A stretch of DNA of 24,093 nucleotides, from NCBI GenBank assembly GCA_023434095.1, contig JAEYTJ010000059.1, positions 1-24,093 of the forward strand, in the 5' to 3' direction. The DNA is from Pseudomonadota bacterium. Its GTDB lineage: Bacteria > Pseudomonadota > Alphaproteobacteria > Rhizobiales > Xanthobacteraceae. Shown one piece after another: positions 7,742-14,985 of the stretch (positions are counted from its first letter, which is position 1; each line of letters begins with the position of its first letter). A program made the position numbers and the translations under genes. Below the pieces are notes generated by a model. That model was not told where the DNA came from. It was given only the letters and a program-made list of their open reading frames with translations, and did no database searches.

Positions 7742-8584
7742 TCAGGCCGGCGCCTTCTTCACCCGGGCCACGATCTGGGTCGGATTGACGAAACGCAGGG
7801 CGACGAGCAGCCAGACCAGCGTGCTGAGCATGTAGACGACGGCCATGGCGTCGATCGACTGGCCGGCGCGCACGCCTGCCGCGAAGACCGAATAGTACAG
7901 CGCGACGACCAGCGTCTGGCTCGAAGGTCCGGCCGTCAGGAAGGTCAGCTCGAACATCGACACCGTGCGCACCATGGCGAGCAGCGTCGCCGCCAGGATG
8001 CCCGGCAGCAGCAGCGGCAGCAGCACATGGATAAAGAGCCGGCCCGTGCCGGCGCCGAACACCCGCGCCGCCGCCTCCACGCGTGGGTCGATCTGCTCGA
8101 TGAACGGGATCATCAGCACCACCGTGAAGGGGATGGTCGGCACGAGGTTGGCGACGATCACGCCCCACATCGTGCCGGCGAGGCCCACCTTGTAGAGCAC
8201 GGTGGCCAGCGGCACGCCGAAGGTGATCGGCGGCACCAGAAGCGGCAGCAGGAACAGCAGCATCACCAGCGGCTTGCCGGGAAAGTCCCGCCGCGCCAGC
8301 GCATAGGCGGCGGGCACGCCGATCAGCGCGGAGATGAGCACCACCGCTCCCGCGATCTGGAAGGTGACCAGCAGCACGTCGCTGAGCTGGAACTCCTTCC
8401 ACGCGGAGGCGTACCAGCGGGTGGTGAAGGCGACGGGCAGCCAGGAATTGAGCCAGCGCGTGCCGAAGGAATTGACCACGACGGTCGAGATCATCGCGAT
8501 CACATTAACCACGAAAAAGATGATGAAAGCCCAGACGAGCGTCTTCCAGAGCTTTTCGAGGGCGGTTTCCATGGTCCCGTTCAC
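7742..8584 (-). CDS. ABC transporter permease (second membrane subunit)
   Basis: The 280-residue integral membrane protein has about six hydrophobic segments. A first helix near residues 17-39 (VWAFIIFFVVNVIAMISTVVV) precedes a BPD_transp_1 domain. The ATPase-coupling EAA loop is EAAARVFGAGTGRLFIHVLLPLLLPGI (about 190-216). That form (EAA...GA...LPLLLPGI) resembles the second permease of polyamine/opine/phosphonate or iron importers more than the sugar CUT1 class, which usually reads EAAxIDGA. The GTG start at 8584 overlaps the upstream permease stop by 4 bases (GTGA). ATG 8572 is an alternative, giving 276 residues. It is the last gene of the LacI-controlled operon. Confidence 0.88.
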   Translation of the reverse strand: MNGTMETALEKLWKTLVWAFIIFFVVNVIAMISTVVVNSFGTRWLNSWLPVAFTTRWYASAWKEFQLSDVLLVTFQIAGAVVLISALIGVPAAYALARRDFPGKPLVMLLFLLPLLVPPITFGVPLATVLYKVGLAGTMWGVIVANLVPTIPFTVVLMIPFIEQIDPRVEAAARVFGAGTGRLFIHVLLPLLLPGILAATLLAMVRTVSMFELTFLTAGPSSQTLVVALYYSVFAAGVRAGQSIDAMAVVYMLSTLVWLLVALRFVNPTQIVARVKKAPA

Positions 8585-9483
8585 CCTTTCCCGCCGCCGG
8601 CGGGGCCCTTGTAGAATAGCCGCCGCAGCGCCAGCACGACGCCGACGAAGCCGAACTGCACCACGGCCATGATCATCGCGATCGCGGAAGCGTAGGAATA
8701 GTCGTACTGCTCGAAGGCGGCCTGCGCCGCCGCGAAGGAAATGACCCGCGTCTCGCCCGCCGGGGCGCCGAGCATCACCGCCGAGGGGAACACCGAAAAG
8801 GCGTCGACGAAGGCGAGGCAGAAGGTGACGGCGAGGCCCGGCACGATGAGCGGCAGCACGATGTGGCGGAAGCGGCTGCGTGCCCGCGCGCCCAGCGTCG
8901 CCGCCGCCTGCTCCAGCGCCGGGTCGATGCCGGAGATCATCGACAGCGTGAGCAGGAAGGTGAACGGGAAGCCGGTAATGACGAGCGAGATGAACACGCC
9001 CCAGTAATTGTGGACCAGCCGGATCGGGCGGTCGATCAGGCCGAACAGGATCATCGTCCGGTTGAGCCAGCCCTGGGGCCCGAGATAGTTCAGCAGCCCT
9101 TCCGCCACCAGCACCGTACCGAGGGTGATCGGCAGCACCAGAATGGTGGTGAGCAGGCGCTGGCGCCGCATGTGCCGCACCTGCATCGCAATGGGCACGG
9201 ACAGGGCGATGTTGAGCAGCGTCACCGGAAGCGCGAGGCGGAGGGTCAGCCAGATCGTGCCGTACATGTACGGGTCGGAGAAGAAGCGGATGTAGTTGGC
9301 GAGCGGCCCGCCCTCCTTGGGCGCGAAGGAAAGCGCCAGCCCGTAGAGGAACGGGTAGACGAAGACCAGGACCACGAACAGCGCCGCCGGAACCAGCAGC
9401 AGCGTCACGCCGTCAATGCCGCGCTCGGCAAGGCTGCGCCGGCGCGGGCGGGCCGTGGAGGTACGGGGCGCGGCCGGGGTCAT
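8581..9483 (-). CDS. ABC transporter permease (first membrane subunit)
   Basis: The 300-residue permease has an arginine-rich cytoplasmic N terminus (about 1-22) followed by a strong first helix (GVTLLLVPAALFVVLVFVYPFLYGLAL) and a BPD_transp_1 domain with five further hydrophobic segments. The EAA loop reads EQAAATLGARARSRFRHIVLPLIVPGL (about 195-221), with the conserved glycine and LP present. It pairs with the downstream permease to form the channel. Its start overlaps the ATPase stop by 4 bases (ATGA) and its own stop overlaps the next start, so ATPase and both permeases form a translationally coupled set. The substrate is not evident from the sequence. Confidence 0.88.
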   Translation of the reverse strand: MTPAAPRTSTARPRRRSLAERGIDGVTLLLVPAALFVVLVFVYPFLYGLALSFAPKEGGPLANYIRFFSDPYMYGTIWLTLRLALPVTLLNIALSVPIAMQVRHMRRQRLLTTILVLPITLGTVLVAEGLLNYLGPQGWLNRTMILFGLIDRPIRLVHNYWGVFISLVITGFPFTFLLTLSMISGIDPALEQAAATLGARARSRFRHIVLPLIVPGLAVTFCLAFVDAFSVFPSAVMLGAPAGETRVISFAAAQAAFEQYDYSYASAIAMIMAVVQFGFVGVVLALRRLFYKGPAGGGKG

Positions 9484-10553
9484 TTGCCGCCCTCGCCGGC
9501 ATAGACGAGGGTGCGGTCCACCGGGGCACCGAGCCGCACCGCCTCACCCACGCCGATCGGCGCCTCGCAGCGGAAGAACAGCTCCTGGCCGCCTGGGCCG
9601 GAAGCGGTGCCGAAATAGGCCTCGCCGCGATACTCCATGCCGGTCACTTCGGCATTCAGCGGACCATCGGCCTGCGGGACGAGGTCGGCCGGGCGGATGG
9701 CGGCCGTCACCGGCCCCTCGCCCGCCACGTCGACCGGCACGCCCCGCAACGGCGCGGCAAAGCCGCAGTCGATCTCCACCTCGTCCCCCTCGCGGCGGAC
9801 GATCCGGCCCGCAAGGGCGTTGCGGAACCCCATGAACTCGGCGACATCCGCGTGCAGCGGGCGCCGGTAGAGGTCCGGCGGCGTGCCGATCTGGCGCACC
9901 TCGCCATCGCGCAGGACGACGATGCGGTCGGCCAGCGAAAGCGCTTCGTCCTGGTCGTGCGTCACATAGATGGTAGCGGAGCCGAGCAGACGGTGAATGC
10001 GGCGGATCTCGGCGCGCATTTCCAGCCGCAGCTTGGCGTCGAGGTTGGACAGCGGCTCGTCCATCAGCACCAGCGGCGGCTCGATGGCGATGGCGCGGGC
10101 GATCGCGACGCGCTGCTGCTGGCCGCCCGAAAGCTGCCCCGGCAGCTTGGCCCCCTGCGAGGCCAGCCGCACGACGTTCAGCGCCTCGTCGACCCGGCGC
10201 GCGGTCTCGGCTTTCGGGACGCCCCGCATCTGCAGGCCGAAGCCGACATTGCGGCGCACATCCATGTGCGGAAACAGCGCGTAATTCTGGAACACCATGC
10301 CGAAGCCGCGTTCCTCCGACTTCAGCGTGTCGATCCGGCGGTCGTCGAGCCAGATGGCGCCGTCGCTCAGCGGAAGGAGACCCGCCAGGCAGTTGAGCGC
10401 GGTCGACTTGCCGCAGCCGGAGGGGCCGAGCAGGGCGATGAACTCGCCGCGTTGCACGGTCAGGCTGATTTCCTTCAACGCGTTATGCGCGCCGAAGTCC
10501 CGGCTCACACGGTCCAGCCGCAGCTCTCTGAAGCCGGCGGAAGCTATCGCCAT
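9480..10553 (-). CDS. ABC transporter ATP-binding protein (PotA/UgpC-like with C-terminal TOBE domain)
   Basis: The 357-residue ATPase contains a complete nucleotide-binding domain: Walker A GPSGCGKST (43-51), Q-loop Gln89 in VFQNYALFPH, signature LSGGQQQR (141-148), Walker B VLMDEP (162-167) with the D-loop SNLD, and switch His199 in VTHD. Residues from about 240 onward form a TOBE-type regulatory domain (AIRPADLVP, GMEYRGEAYFGTA), usual in importers for polyamines, iron or sugars. It energises uptake through the two downstream permeases. AGGA lies just upstream of ATG 10553. A 75-bp gap with a strong hairpin separates it from the binding-protein gene. Confidence 0.92.
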   Translation of the reverse strand: MAIASAGFRELRLDRVSRDFGAHNALKEISLTVQRGEFIALLGPSGCGKSTALNCLAGLLPLSDGAIWLDDRRIDTLKSEERGFGMVFQNYALFPHMDVRRNVGFGLQMRGVPKAETARRVDEALNVVRLASQGAKLPGQLSGGQQQRVAIARAIAIEPPLVLMDEPLSNLDAKLRLEMRAEIRRIHRLLGSATIYVTHDQDEALSLADRIVVLRDGEVRQIGTPPDLYRRPLHADVAEFMGFRNALAGRIVRREGDEVEIDCGFAAPLRGVPVDVAGEGPVTAAIRPADLVPQADGPLNAEVTGMEYRGEAYFGTASGPGGQELFFRCEAPIGVGEAVRLGAPVDRTLVYAGEGGK

Positions 10554-10591
10554 CGTCCTGCAGTCCCGCTTGTCTGAAAATCCGAAAGAGG

Positions 10592-10622
10592 TCCGGCGGG
10601 CCGCAGGCCGCGTCCCGCCGGA
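10592..10622 (-). other. Intercistronic hairpin between binding-protein and ATPase genes
   Basis: Perfect 9-bp arms, TCCGGCGGG (10592-10600) and CCCGCCGGA (10614-10622), flank a 13-nt loop, seven bases beyond the binding-protein stop. There is no immediate T-run on the transcribed strand; TTTTC occurs about 15 bases later. Such hairpins after binding-protein genes often stabilise the upstream mRNA or attenuate read-through, so binding protein exceeds membrane subunits. The function here is inferred. Confidence 0.6.
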
Positions 10623-10628
10623 GGTCGA

Positions 10629-11789
10629 TCACTTCTTCATCTTCGCCGCGCCGATCTCGCGGTCCCACTTGTCGAACATTTCGACGAGGGGCTTGGCGTC
10701 GAGCGGCGCTTCGGTCGGGTTGTCGGCGATCAGGCTGGCATATTCGGGCCGGCCGAACTTCTCGATGGTCTCCTGGCTCTCCTTGGGCGCCATGTCGAGC
10801 GTCACGCCCTTGATGGCCGGGCCGGGATACATGTAGCCGTGGTCGAACATGTAGGCCTGCTGTTCCGGCTTGAGCAGGAACTTCATCAGTTCGAGCACGA
10901 CCTTGAGCTTCTCTTCGGAAACGCCCTTCGGAATGGCCATGTAGTTGGCGTCACCGACCCAGGTGAAGTTCTTGAAGGCACCGATCTTGTACTCTTCCGG
11001 CACGATGCCGAGATAGCGCGGATTGATGTCCCAGCCGGTGGTGGTGGCGATGATGTCGCGCGTGCCGTTGGCGAGCTCCTTCATCGATGCGGTGGTGCCG
11101 GCGGTGTAGTACTCGATGCAGGTATCGAGTTCCTTCAGATAGGCCCAGGTCTTGTCCCAGCCGTTGATCGGGTCCTTCGGGTCCTTGTCGCCGAGCAGGT
11201 AGGGCAGGCCCATGACGAAGGTGCGGCCGGGACCGGAATTGGCCGGACGCGCATACATGAACTTGCCCGGATTGGCCTTGCAGTAGGCGAGCAGCGCTTC
11301 GGGGGTGTCGGGAACCTGCGACACGCGGTCCGGGGCGTATTCGAGGAGCGGGCCGGAAGGGTACCAGTCGATCACGAAGGCCTGCCCGCGCGCCATTTCC
11401 TGCATGAGGTAGGCGCCGGGAATGTAGAGTTCCTTCAGGTTCGGGAACTCGCCGGCATATTTCGGCAGGATTTCGAACCAGAGGCCCTGTTCCATGCCGG
11501 CGGCGAGCGCGTCGTTGCCGGTCAGCACGAAGTCGATGTCGACGCGGCCCGCATCCTGCTGGGCCTTGAGCTTGCCGGCGAGTTCCGGCGCCGTGGCCTG
11601 GGTGAACACGAACTTCGACACCAGTTCCGGGTGCTGGGCCTGGAACTTCTCGATGGCCGGCTGGCTGACCTGAAGGTCGCCGGCCACGTCGATGACGTTG
11701 ATGACGACCGGCTCGGCCATGGCGCCGAGGGTCATCGAGGCAAGCACCGCACCCGTGGTCAACAGGCGCGTCTTCCAACTGCAGGACAT
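10629..11789 (-). CDS. ABC transporter periplasmic substrate-binding protein (extracellular solute-binding family 1)
   Basis: The 386-residue protein begins with a Sec signal peptide: Lys6/Arg8, a hydrophobic core LLTTGAVLASMTLGA, and a probable cut after AMA near residue 25. There is no lipobox, so a soluble periplasmic form is expected. The mature part has the two-lobe family-1 pattern: PAIEKFQAQHPELVSKF, VDIDFVLTGNDALAAGMEQGLWFEI, ANPGKFMYARPANSGPG, and MAIPKGVSEEKLKVVLELMKFLLKPEQQAYMFDHGY near the C terminus. It resembles PotD/AfuA-type binders more than classical sugar binders; the ligand is unknown. ATG 11789 follows GCGGAGAAACAG, a good ribosome-binding site. It is 66 bp downstream of the nagB-like gene in the LacI operon. 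Confidence 0.88.
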   Translation of the reverse strand: MSCSWKTRLLTTGAVLASMTLGAMAEPVVINVIDVAGDLQVSQPAIEKFQAQHPELVSKFVFTQATAPELAGKLKAQQDAGRVDIDFVLTGNDALAAGMEQGLWFEILPKYAGEFPNLKELYIPGAYLMQEMARGQAFVIDWYPSGPLLEYAPDRVSQVPDTPEALLAYCKANPGKFMYARPANSGPGRTFVMGLPYLLGDKDPKDPINGWDKTWAYLKELDTCIEYYTAGTTASMKELANGTRDIIATTTGWDINPRYLGIVPEEYKIGAFKNFTWVGDANYMAIPKGVSEEKLKVVLELMKFLLKPEQQAYMFDHGYMYPGPAIKGVTLDMAPKESQETIEKFGRPEYASLIADNPTEAPLDAKPLVEMFDKWDREIGAAKMKK

Positions 11790-11855
11790 CTGTTTCTCCG
11801 CTCTGGTTATCTTTGACGATCGGCACTGGCAGGCGCTCGCCGCTTGTGCGAGCCG

Positions 11856-12599
11856 CTACTTGGTGAGCTGGCTCGCCGCGTCGCGGTCGAGGAAGGCGTG
11901 GCAATCGGGGTGCTGCTGGAGGATCGAGGCCGGCCACATATTGGTGACGGGCCCTTCCAGGACGTGCCGGACGGCTTCCGCCTTGCGGGCGTCCGGAACC
12001 GTGAGGACGATGACCCTGGCAGAAACGATGCGCTGGACGGTCATCGAGATCGCCTCGGTCGGCACGTCGTCGAAGGTCGGGAACCAGCCCTCGCCGAACT
12101 GCTGCTGGCGGCAGCGCTCCTCGAGCTGCACGACCTTGTAGGCGACGGTGCTCTCGAAATCGGCGGGTGGGTCGTTGAAGGCGAGGTGCCCGTTCTCGCC
12201 GATGCCCGCGAACATCACGTCGATGGGGTGGGCGTCGAGCAGGGCATTCATGCGGGCGAGCTCGGCGTCGAGGTCCGGGGCGTCGCCGACGATGAAGTGG
12301 AAGGCTCCCAGCGTCGGGAGCTTTCCGGTGAAGCGCTCCTTCAGATACTTGCGGAAGCTCGCCGGGTGCGTCTCCGGCATGTCGATATATTCGTCGAGAT
12401 GGAAGGCGGTGACCTTCGACCAGTCGATGCCGGGCTCCGCGACCAGCGCTTCCAGCATCTCGAACTGGCTGGCGCCGGTGGCGATGACGATGTTGGCGGC
12501 CCCGCGCGCGGCGATGGTGTCGCGGATGGCGGCGGCGCCGAAGGCCGCGGCGGCGATCGCGTTGTCCTGTTTGCTGTCGTGAAGGCGGATGTCGATCAT
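11856..12599 (-). CDS. nagB: NagB-like glucosamine-6-phosphate deaminase/isomerase
   Basis: The 247-residue protein belongs to the glucosamine-6-phosphate isomerase / 6-phosphogluconolactonase (Glucosamine_iso) family. Glucosamine-6-phosphate deaminase makes fructose-6-phosphate and ammonia. Visible motifs are the phosphate loop ATGASQFEML (40-49), VTAFHLDEY with the general-base Asp69, GIGENGHLAFNDP (132-144) with His138, and GPVTNMWPASILQQHP (216-231). Compared with E. coli NagB (Asp141-His143-Glu148), the corresponding positions are Asn136-His138-Asp143, and the lid segment LEERCRQQQFGEGWFP differs, which marks a divergent subfamily. ATG 12599 is chosen because AGGA lies seven bases upstream; ATG 12605 overlaps the lacI stop but lies only one base after it. 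No NagA deacetylase or sugar kinase is nearby, so the substrate may not be glucosamine-6-phosphate. Confidence 0.78.
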   Translation of the reverse strand: MIDIRLHDSKQDNAIAAAAFGAAAIRDTIAARGAANIVIATGASQFEMLEALVAEPGIDWSKVTAFHLDEYIDMPETHPASFRKYLKERFTGKLPTLGAFHFIVGDAPDLDAELARMNALLDAHPIDVMFAGIGENGHLAFNDPPADFESTVAYKVVQLEERCRQQQFGEGWFPTFDDVPTEAISMTVQRIVSARVIVLTVPDARKAEAVRHVLEGPVTNMWPASILQQHPDCHAFLDRDAASQLTK

Positions 12600-12601
12600 G
12601 G

Positions 12602-13657
12602 TCATTTCCTGCTGGACGGATCGGGATCGGCCGCCGGCACCTTTCGGCTGGCCCTGACGCCGGGCGGCGTGCCGGCGGCGGGAGCCGGGCCGGTCGAGCC
12701 GCGGATGATGAGCTCGCCGGTGATGACGTGGCTTTCGAGCGGCGGGGTGGGATTGGCGAGGCTGTTCAGAAGCAGGTCGACCGCATTCGCCCCCGCATGC
12801 GCGCAGCGGGCGTTCACGCTGGTGAGCGGCGGATAGGTGGTGGAGGCGATGATGTCGTCGCAGCCCACCACGCTGAAATCGGCGGGAACGGAGAGGCCGC
12901 GGGCGGCGAGGCCGGCCATGATCCCCTGCGCGACGACATCGTCGACGGCGAGGGCCGCGGTGGCGCCGCAGTCCAGCAGGGCGGGGACGCAGAATTGTCC
13001 CGCCTCGTGGCTGGGGCGGCCGGCGGCGATCTCCACGACCTTCACGCCCTGGGCGGCGCCGGCCGAGGTCACCGCGCGGGAGCGCTGCTGGCTGGACCAT
13101 GAGGAGGCCGGCGCGCCGACATAGGCGACCGTCCGGTGCCCCAAACCGGCCAGCAGCTCGACGGCGGCGGTGAAGCCGGCGGCCGTGTCGATCAGCACCC
13201 GGCCGATGCCGTCGAGGTCGCGGTTGATGACCACTACCGGCTTGCGGGCCGCGTGCTTGCGGATCAGCGGCTCGTCCATGCGCGGCGAGGCGAGAACGAA
13301 GCCGTCGACCTGCGCCGCGAGCTTGCCAAGCAGCACGTCCTCAAGATGGGCGGTTTCGTCGGAATCGCCGAGGAAGGTGGCGTAGCCGCGCTTGTAGGCC
13401 TGCGCCTGCGCGCCGCGCATCAGGGCCGAGAAGAAAGGGTTGGCGACGTCCGGAAGGATCAGGGCGATGTTGCCGGCGCGTCCGGTGGACAGCGCGCGGG
13501 CGACCTGATTGGGCACATAGCCGAGCCGCCGCGCCGTGCCGAGCACCTTCTCCACCGTCGCGGGGGTCAGCAGTTCCGGCTGGGAGAAGGCCCGCGACAC
13601 CGTCGCCTGCGACACCCCGGCCTCGCGGGCAACGAGGCGGATCGTCGGTGCGGGCAT
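12602..13657 (-). CDS. LacI-family transcriptional regulator
   Basis: The 351-residue regulator has an N-terminal LacI helix-turn-helix (TIRLVAREAGVSQATVSRAF, about 4-23), the hinge helix (PNQVARALSTGRAGNIALILPD) and a periplasmic-binding-protein-like effector domain (DVANPFFSALMRGAQ, VVVINRD, AGLGHRTVAYVGAP, SVVGCDDIIAST, GELIIRGST). The proline-rich last 30 residues extend beyond the fold. ATG 13657 is preferred because it begins at the normal HTH distance. An in-frame extension to 13738 would place both operators and the promoter inside the coding region. No good ribosome-binding site is visible before ATG 13657. It is the first gene of its operon and almost certainly binds the two palindromes 33-71 bp upstream, so autoregulation is expected. 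Its stop overlaps or abuts the nagB-like start. Confidence 0.9.
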   Translation of the reverse strand: MPAPTIRLVAREAGVSQATVSRAFSQPELLTPATVEKVLGTARRLGYVPNQVARALSTGRAGNIALILPDVANPFFSALMRGAQAQAYKRGYATFLGDSDETAHLEDVLLGKLAAQVDGFVLASPRMDEPLIRKHAARKPVVVINRDLDGIGRVLIDTAAGFTAAVELLAGLGHRTVAYVGAPASSWSSQQRSRAVTSAGAAQGVKVVEIAAGRPSHEAGQFCVPALLDCGATAALAVDDVVAQGIMAGLAARGLSVPADFSVVGCDDIIASTTYPPLTSVNARCAHAGANAVDLLLNSLANPTPPLESHVITGELIIRGSTGPAPAAGTPPGVRASRKVPAADPDPSSRK

Positions 13658-13689
13658 GTCGGAGGGAGTTCGGGTCACGTTTCGTACCA

Positions 13690-13705
13690 ATGAAACCGGT
13701 TTCAT
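13690..13705. promoter_or_regulatory. LacI-family operator, promoter-distal copy
   Basis: ATGAAACCGGTTTCAT is a perfect 16-bp palindrome with the central CG typical of LacI/GalR-family operators. It lies across the expected transcription start (about 13703, minus strand) and 33 bp before the lacI ATG. An identical copy lies 23 bp away, centre to centre. Confidence 0.88.
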
Positions 13706-13709
13706 GTGG

Positions 13710-13738
13710 AGAATGAAACCGGTTTCATGGCCTGTCAA
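13710..13738 (-). promoter_or_regulatory. Sigma-70 type promoter of the lacI-nagB-ABC operon
   Basis: Read on the minus strand, TTGACA (13738-13733, a perfect -35 consensus) is followed by 17 bp and CATTCT (13715-13710, near TATAAT/TATTCT). Transcription should begin near 13703, leaving a leader of about 46 nt before ATG 13657. The overlap with both operators supports repression by the product of the first gene. Confidence 0.8.
13713..13728. promoter_or_regulatory. LacI-family operator, copy overlapping the promoter spacer and -10 box
   Basis: This second identical copy of ATGAAACCGGTTTCAT overlaps the promoter spacer and the last bases of the -10 box. A repressor here would directly exclude RNA polymerase. 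The two copies, 23 bp apart, would place bound dimers on nearly the same face of the helix. Confidence 0.88.
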
Positions 13739-13771
13739 TGGGTCTTCGTCACGGTCCTTTCCGCGAGGAGA

Positions 13772-14971
13772 CTAACGTCGGGCGGCCGCGCATTCCGTGG
13801 CGGCGGGCAGCGGGCCGGTCGCCACGCGACGAGAGCGGCGCGCCATGACCAGCACCAGCGCAAGCCCGGCAGCGGCAGCGGCGGCACCGGCGAGCGCGAC
13901 GGCGGGGTAGCCGAGCCCGCCGGCAATCACCGCCCCGCCCAGTGCGGCGCCGACCGCGTTGCCGAGATTGAAGGCGCCGATGTTCATGGCGGAGGCGAGG
14001 TTCGGCGCGCCGGCGGCCGCCACCATGACCCGCATCTGCAGCGGCGGGACGATGGCGAAGCTGGCGACGCCCCACAGGAAGATCAGCCCCGCCGTCGGTA
14101 CCGCAAGGGGCATGGCCAGCGCGAAGGCCACCAGCAGCCCGGCGAGCGACGCCAGCGTCACGATCAGCGTGCGGTCCACCGAGCGGTCGGCGAACCGGCC
14201 GCCGAGCCAGTTGCCGACCGTCAGGCCGATTCCGTAGATCACCAGCATCGCCGTGACGAAACCGATGGAGGCTCCGGTCTCTTCCTGGAGGATCGGCGCG
14301 ATATAGGTGAAGACGGTGAACATGGCGGTGGAACTGATCACCGTGAGCGCCAGCGCCAGAAGCACCGGGCCGCGCCCCAGCACCTTCAGTTCGGCCGCCA
14401 TGTCGGCCTGCGCGTCGGCGGCGAGATCGGGCAGCGTCAGCCGCAGCGACACCATCGCGAGCACGCCCAGCCCCGTGATGGCCCAGACCACGGCGCGCCA
14501 GCCGATCAGGTCTCCCGACCAGGTCGCCAGCGGCACGCCGACGATGGGGGCGATGGTCAGCCCCATGAACATCGCCGCCACCGCCCCGGCGCGGCGGTTT
14601 TCCGGCACGAGGCCGGCGGCGACGATGGAGCCGACGCCGAAGAAGGCGCCATGGTTGAGCGAGGTGATCAGCCGCGCGGCGAGCAGCATCTCGTAATTGG
14701 CGGACAGCGCCGCGACGAGGTTGCCGACGGTGAAGATGCCCATGAGGCCGATCAGCAGCGTGCGGCGCGGCACGCGGCCGGTGGTGAGCGTCATCAGCGG
14801 CGCCCCGAGCATCACACCCATGGCATAGGCGCTGATCAGCAGGCCGGCGGTCGGGATGGAGACGCCGAGGTCGGCGGCGATCACCGGCAGGAGGCCCATC
14901 GGCGCGAACTCGGTCACGCCGATGCCGAAGGCGCCGGCGGCCAGAGCCAGGAGAGGCGGATTGAGTTTCAT
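13772..14971 (-). CDS. MFS transporter (AraJ/YdhP-like, DHA1 efflux type)
   Basis: The 399-residue protein shows about twelve hydrophobic segments from LALAAGAFGIGVTEFAPMGLLPVIAADLGVS to the final AAAAAGLALVLVM. The early TEFAPMGLLP motif, the GVMLGAPLMTLTTGRVPRRTLLIGLM loop (the MFS motif-A position) and LNHGAFFGVGSIVAAGLVP are typical of the AraJ/arabinose-efflux and chloramphenicol-efflux-like group. It probably exports a small molecule using the proton gradient; the substrate is unknown. It lies 14 bp downstream of the aldo/keto reductase and is likely co-transcribed. The C-terminal tail (RRSRRVATGPLPAATECAAARR) is cytoplasmic and uncharacterised. Confidence 0.9.
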   Translation of the reverse strand: MKLNPPLLALAAGAFGIGVTEFAPMGLLPVIAADLGVSIPTAGLLISAYAMGVMLGAPLMTLTTGRVPRRTLLIGLMGIFTVGNLVAALSANYEMLLAARLITSLNHGAFFGVGSIVAAGLVPENRRAGAVAAMFMGLTIAPIVGVPLATWSGDLIGWRAVVWAITGLGVLAMVSLRLTLPDLAADAQADMAAELKVLGRGPVLLALALTVISSTAMFTVFTYIAPILQEETGASIGFVTAMLVIYGIGLTVGNWLGGRFADRSVDRTLIVTLASLAGLLVAFALAMPLAVPTAGLIFLWGVASFAIVPPLQMRVMVAAAGAPNLASAMNIGAFNLGNAVGAALGGAVIAGGLGYPAVALAGAAAAAAGLALVLVMARRSRRVATGPLPAATECAAARR

Positions 14972-14985
14972 CAGGAATCTTTCTG

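Noticed and set aside
11835..11853. Hairpin GCTCGC-N7-GCGAGC between the nagB-like and binding-protein genes
   Set aside because: Only six base pairs in very GC-rich DNA, so easily expected by chance; no T-run.
13658..13738. An upstream start that would extend the LacI regulator by 27 residues
   Set aside because: The extension consists of the promoter and both operators; LacI proteins begin their HTH within a few residues of the start, which ATG 13657 gives.
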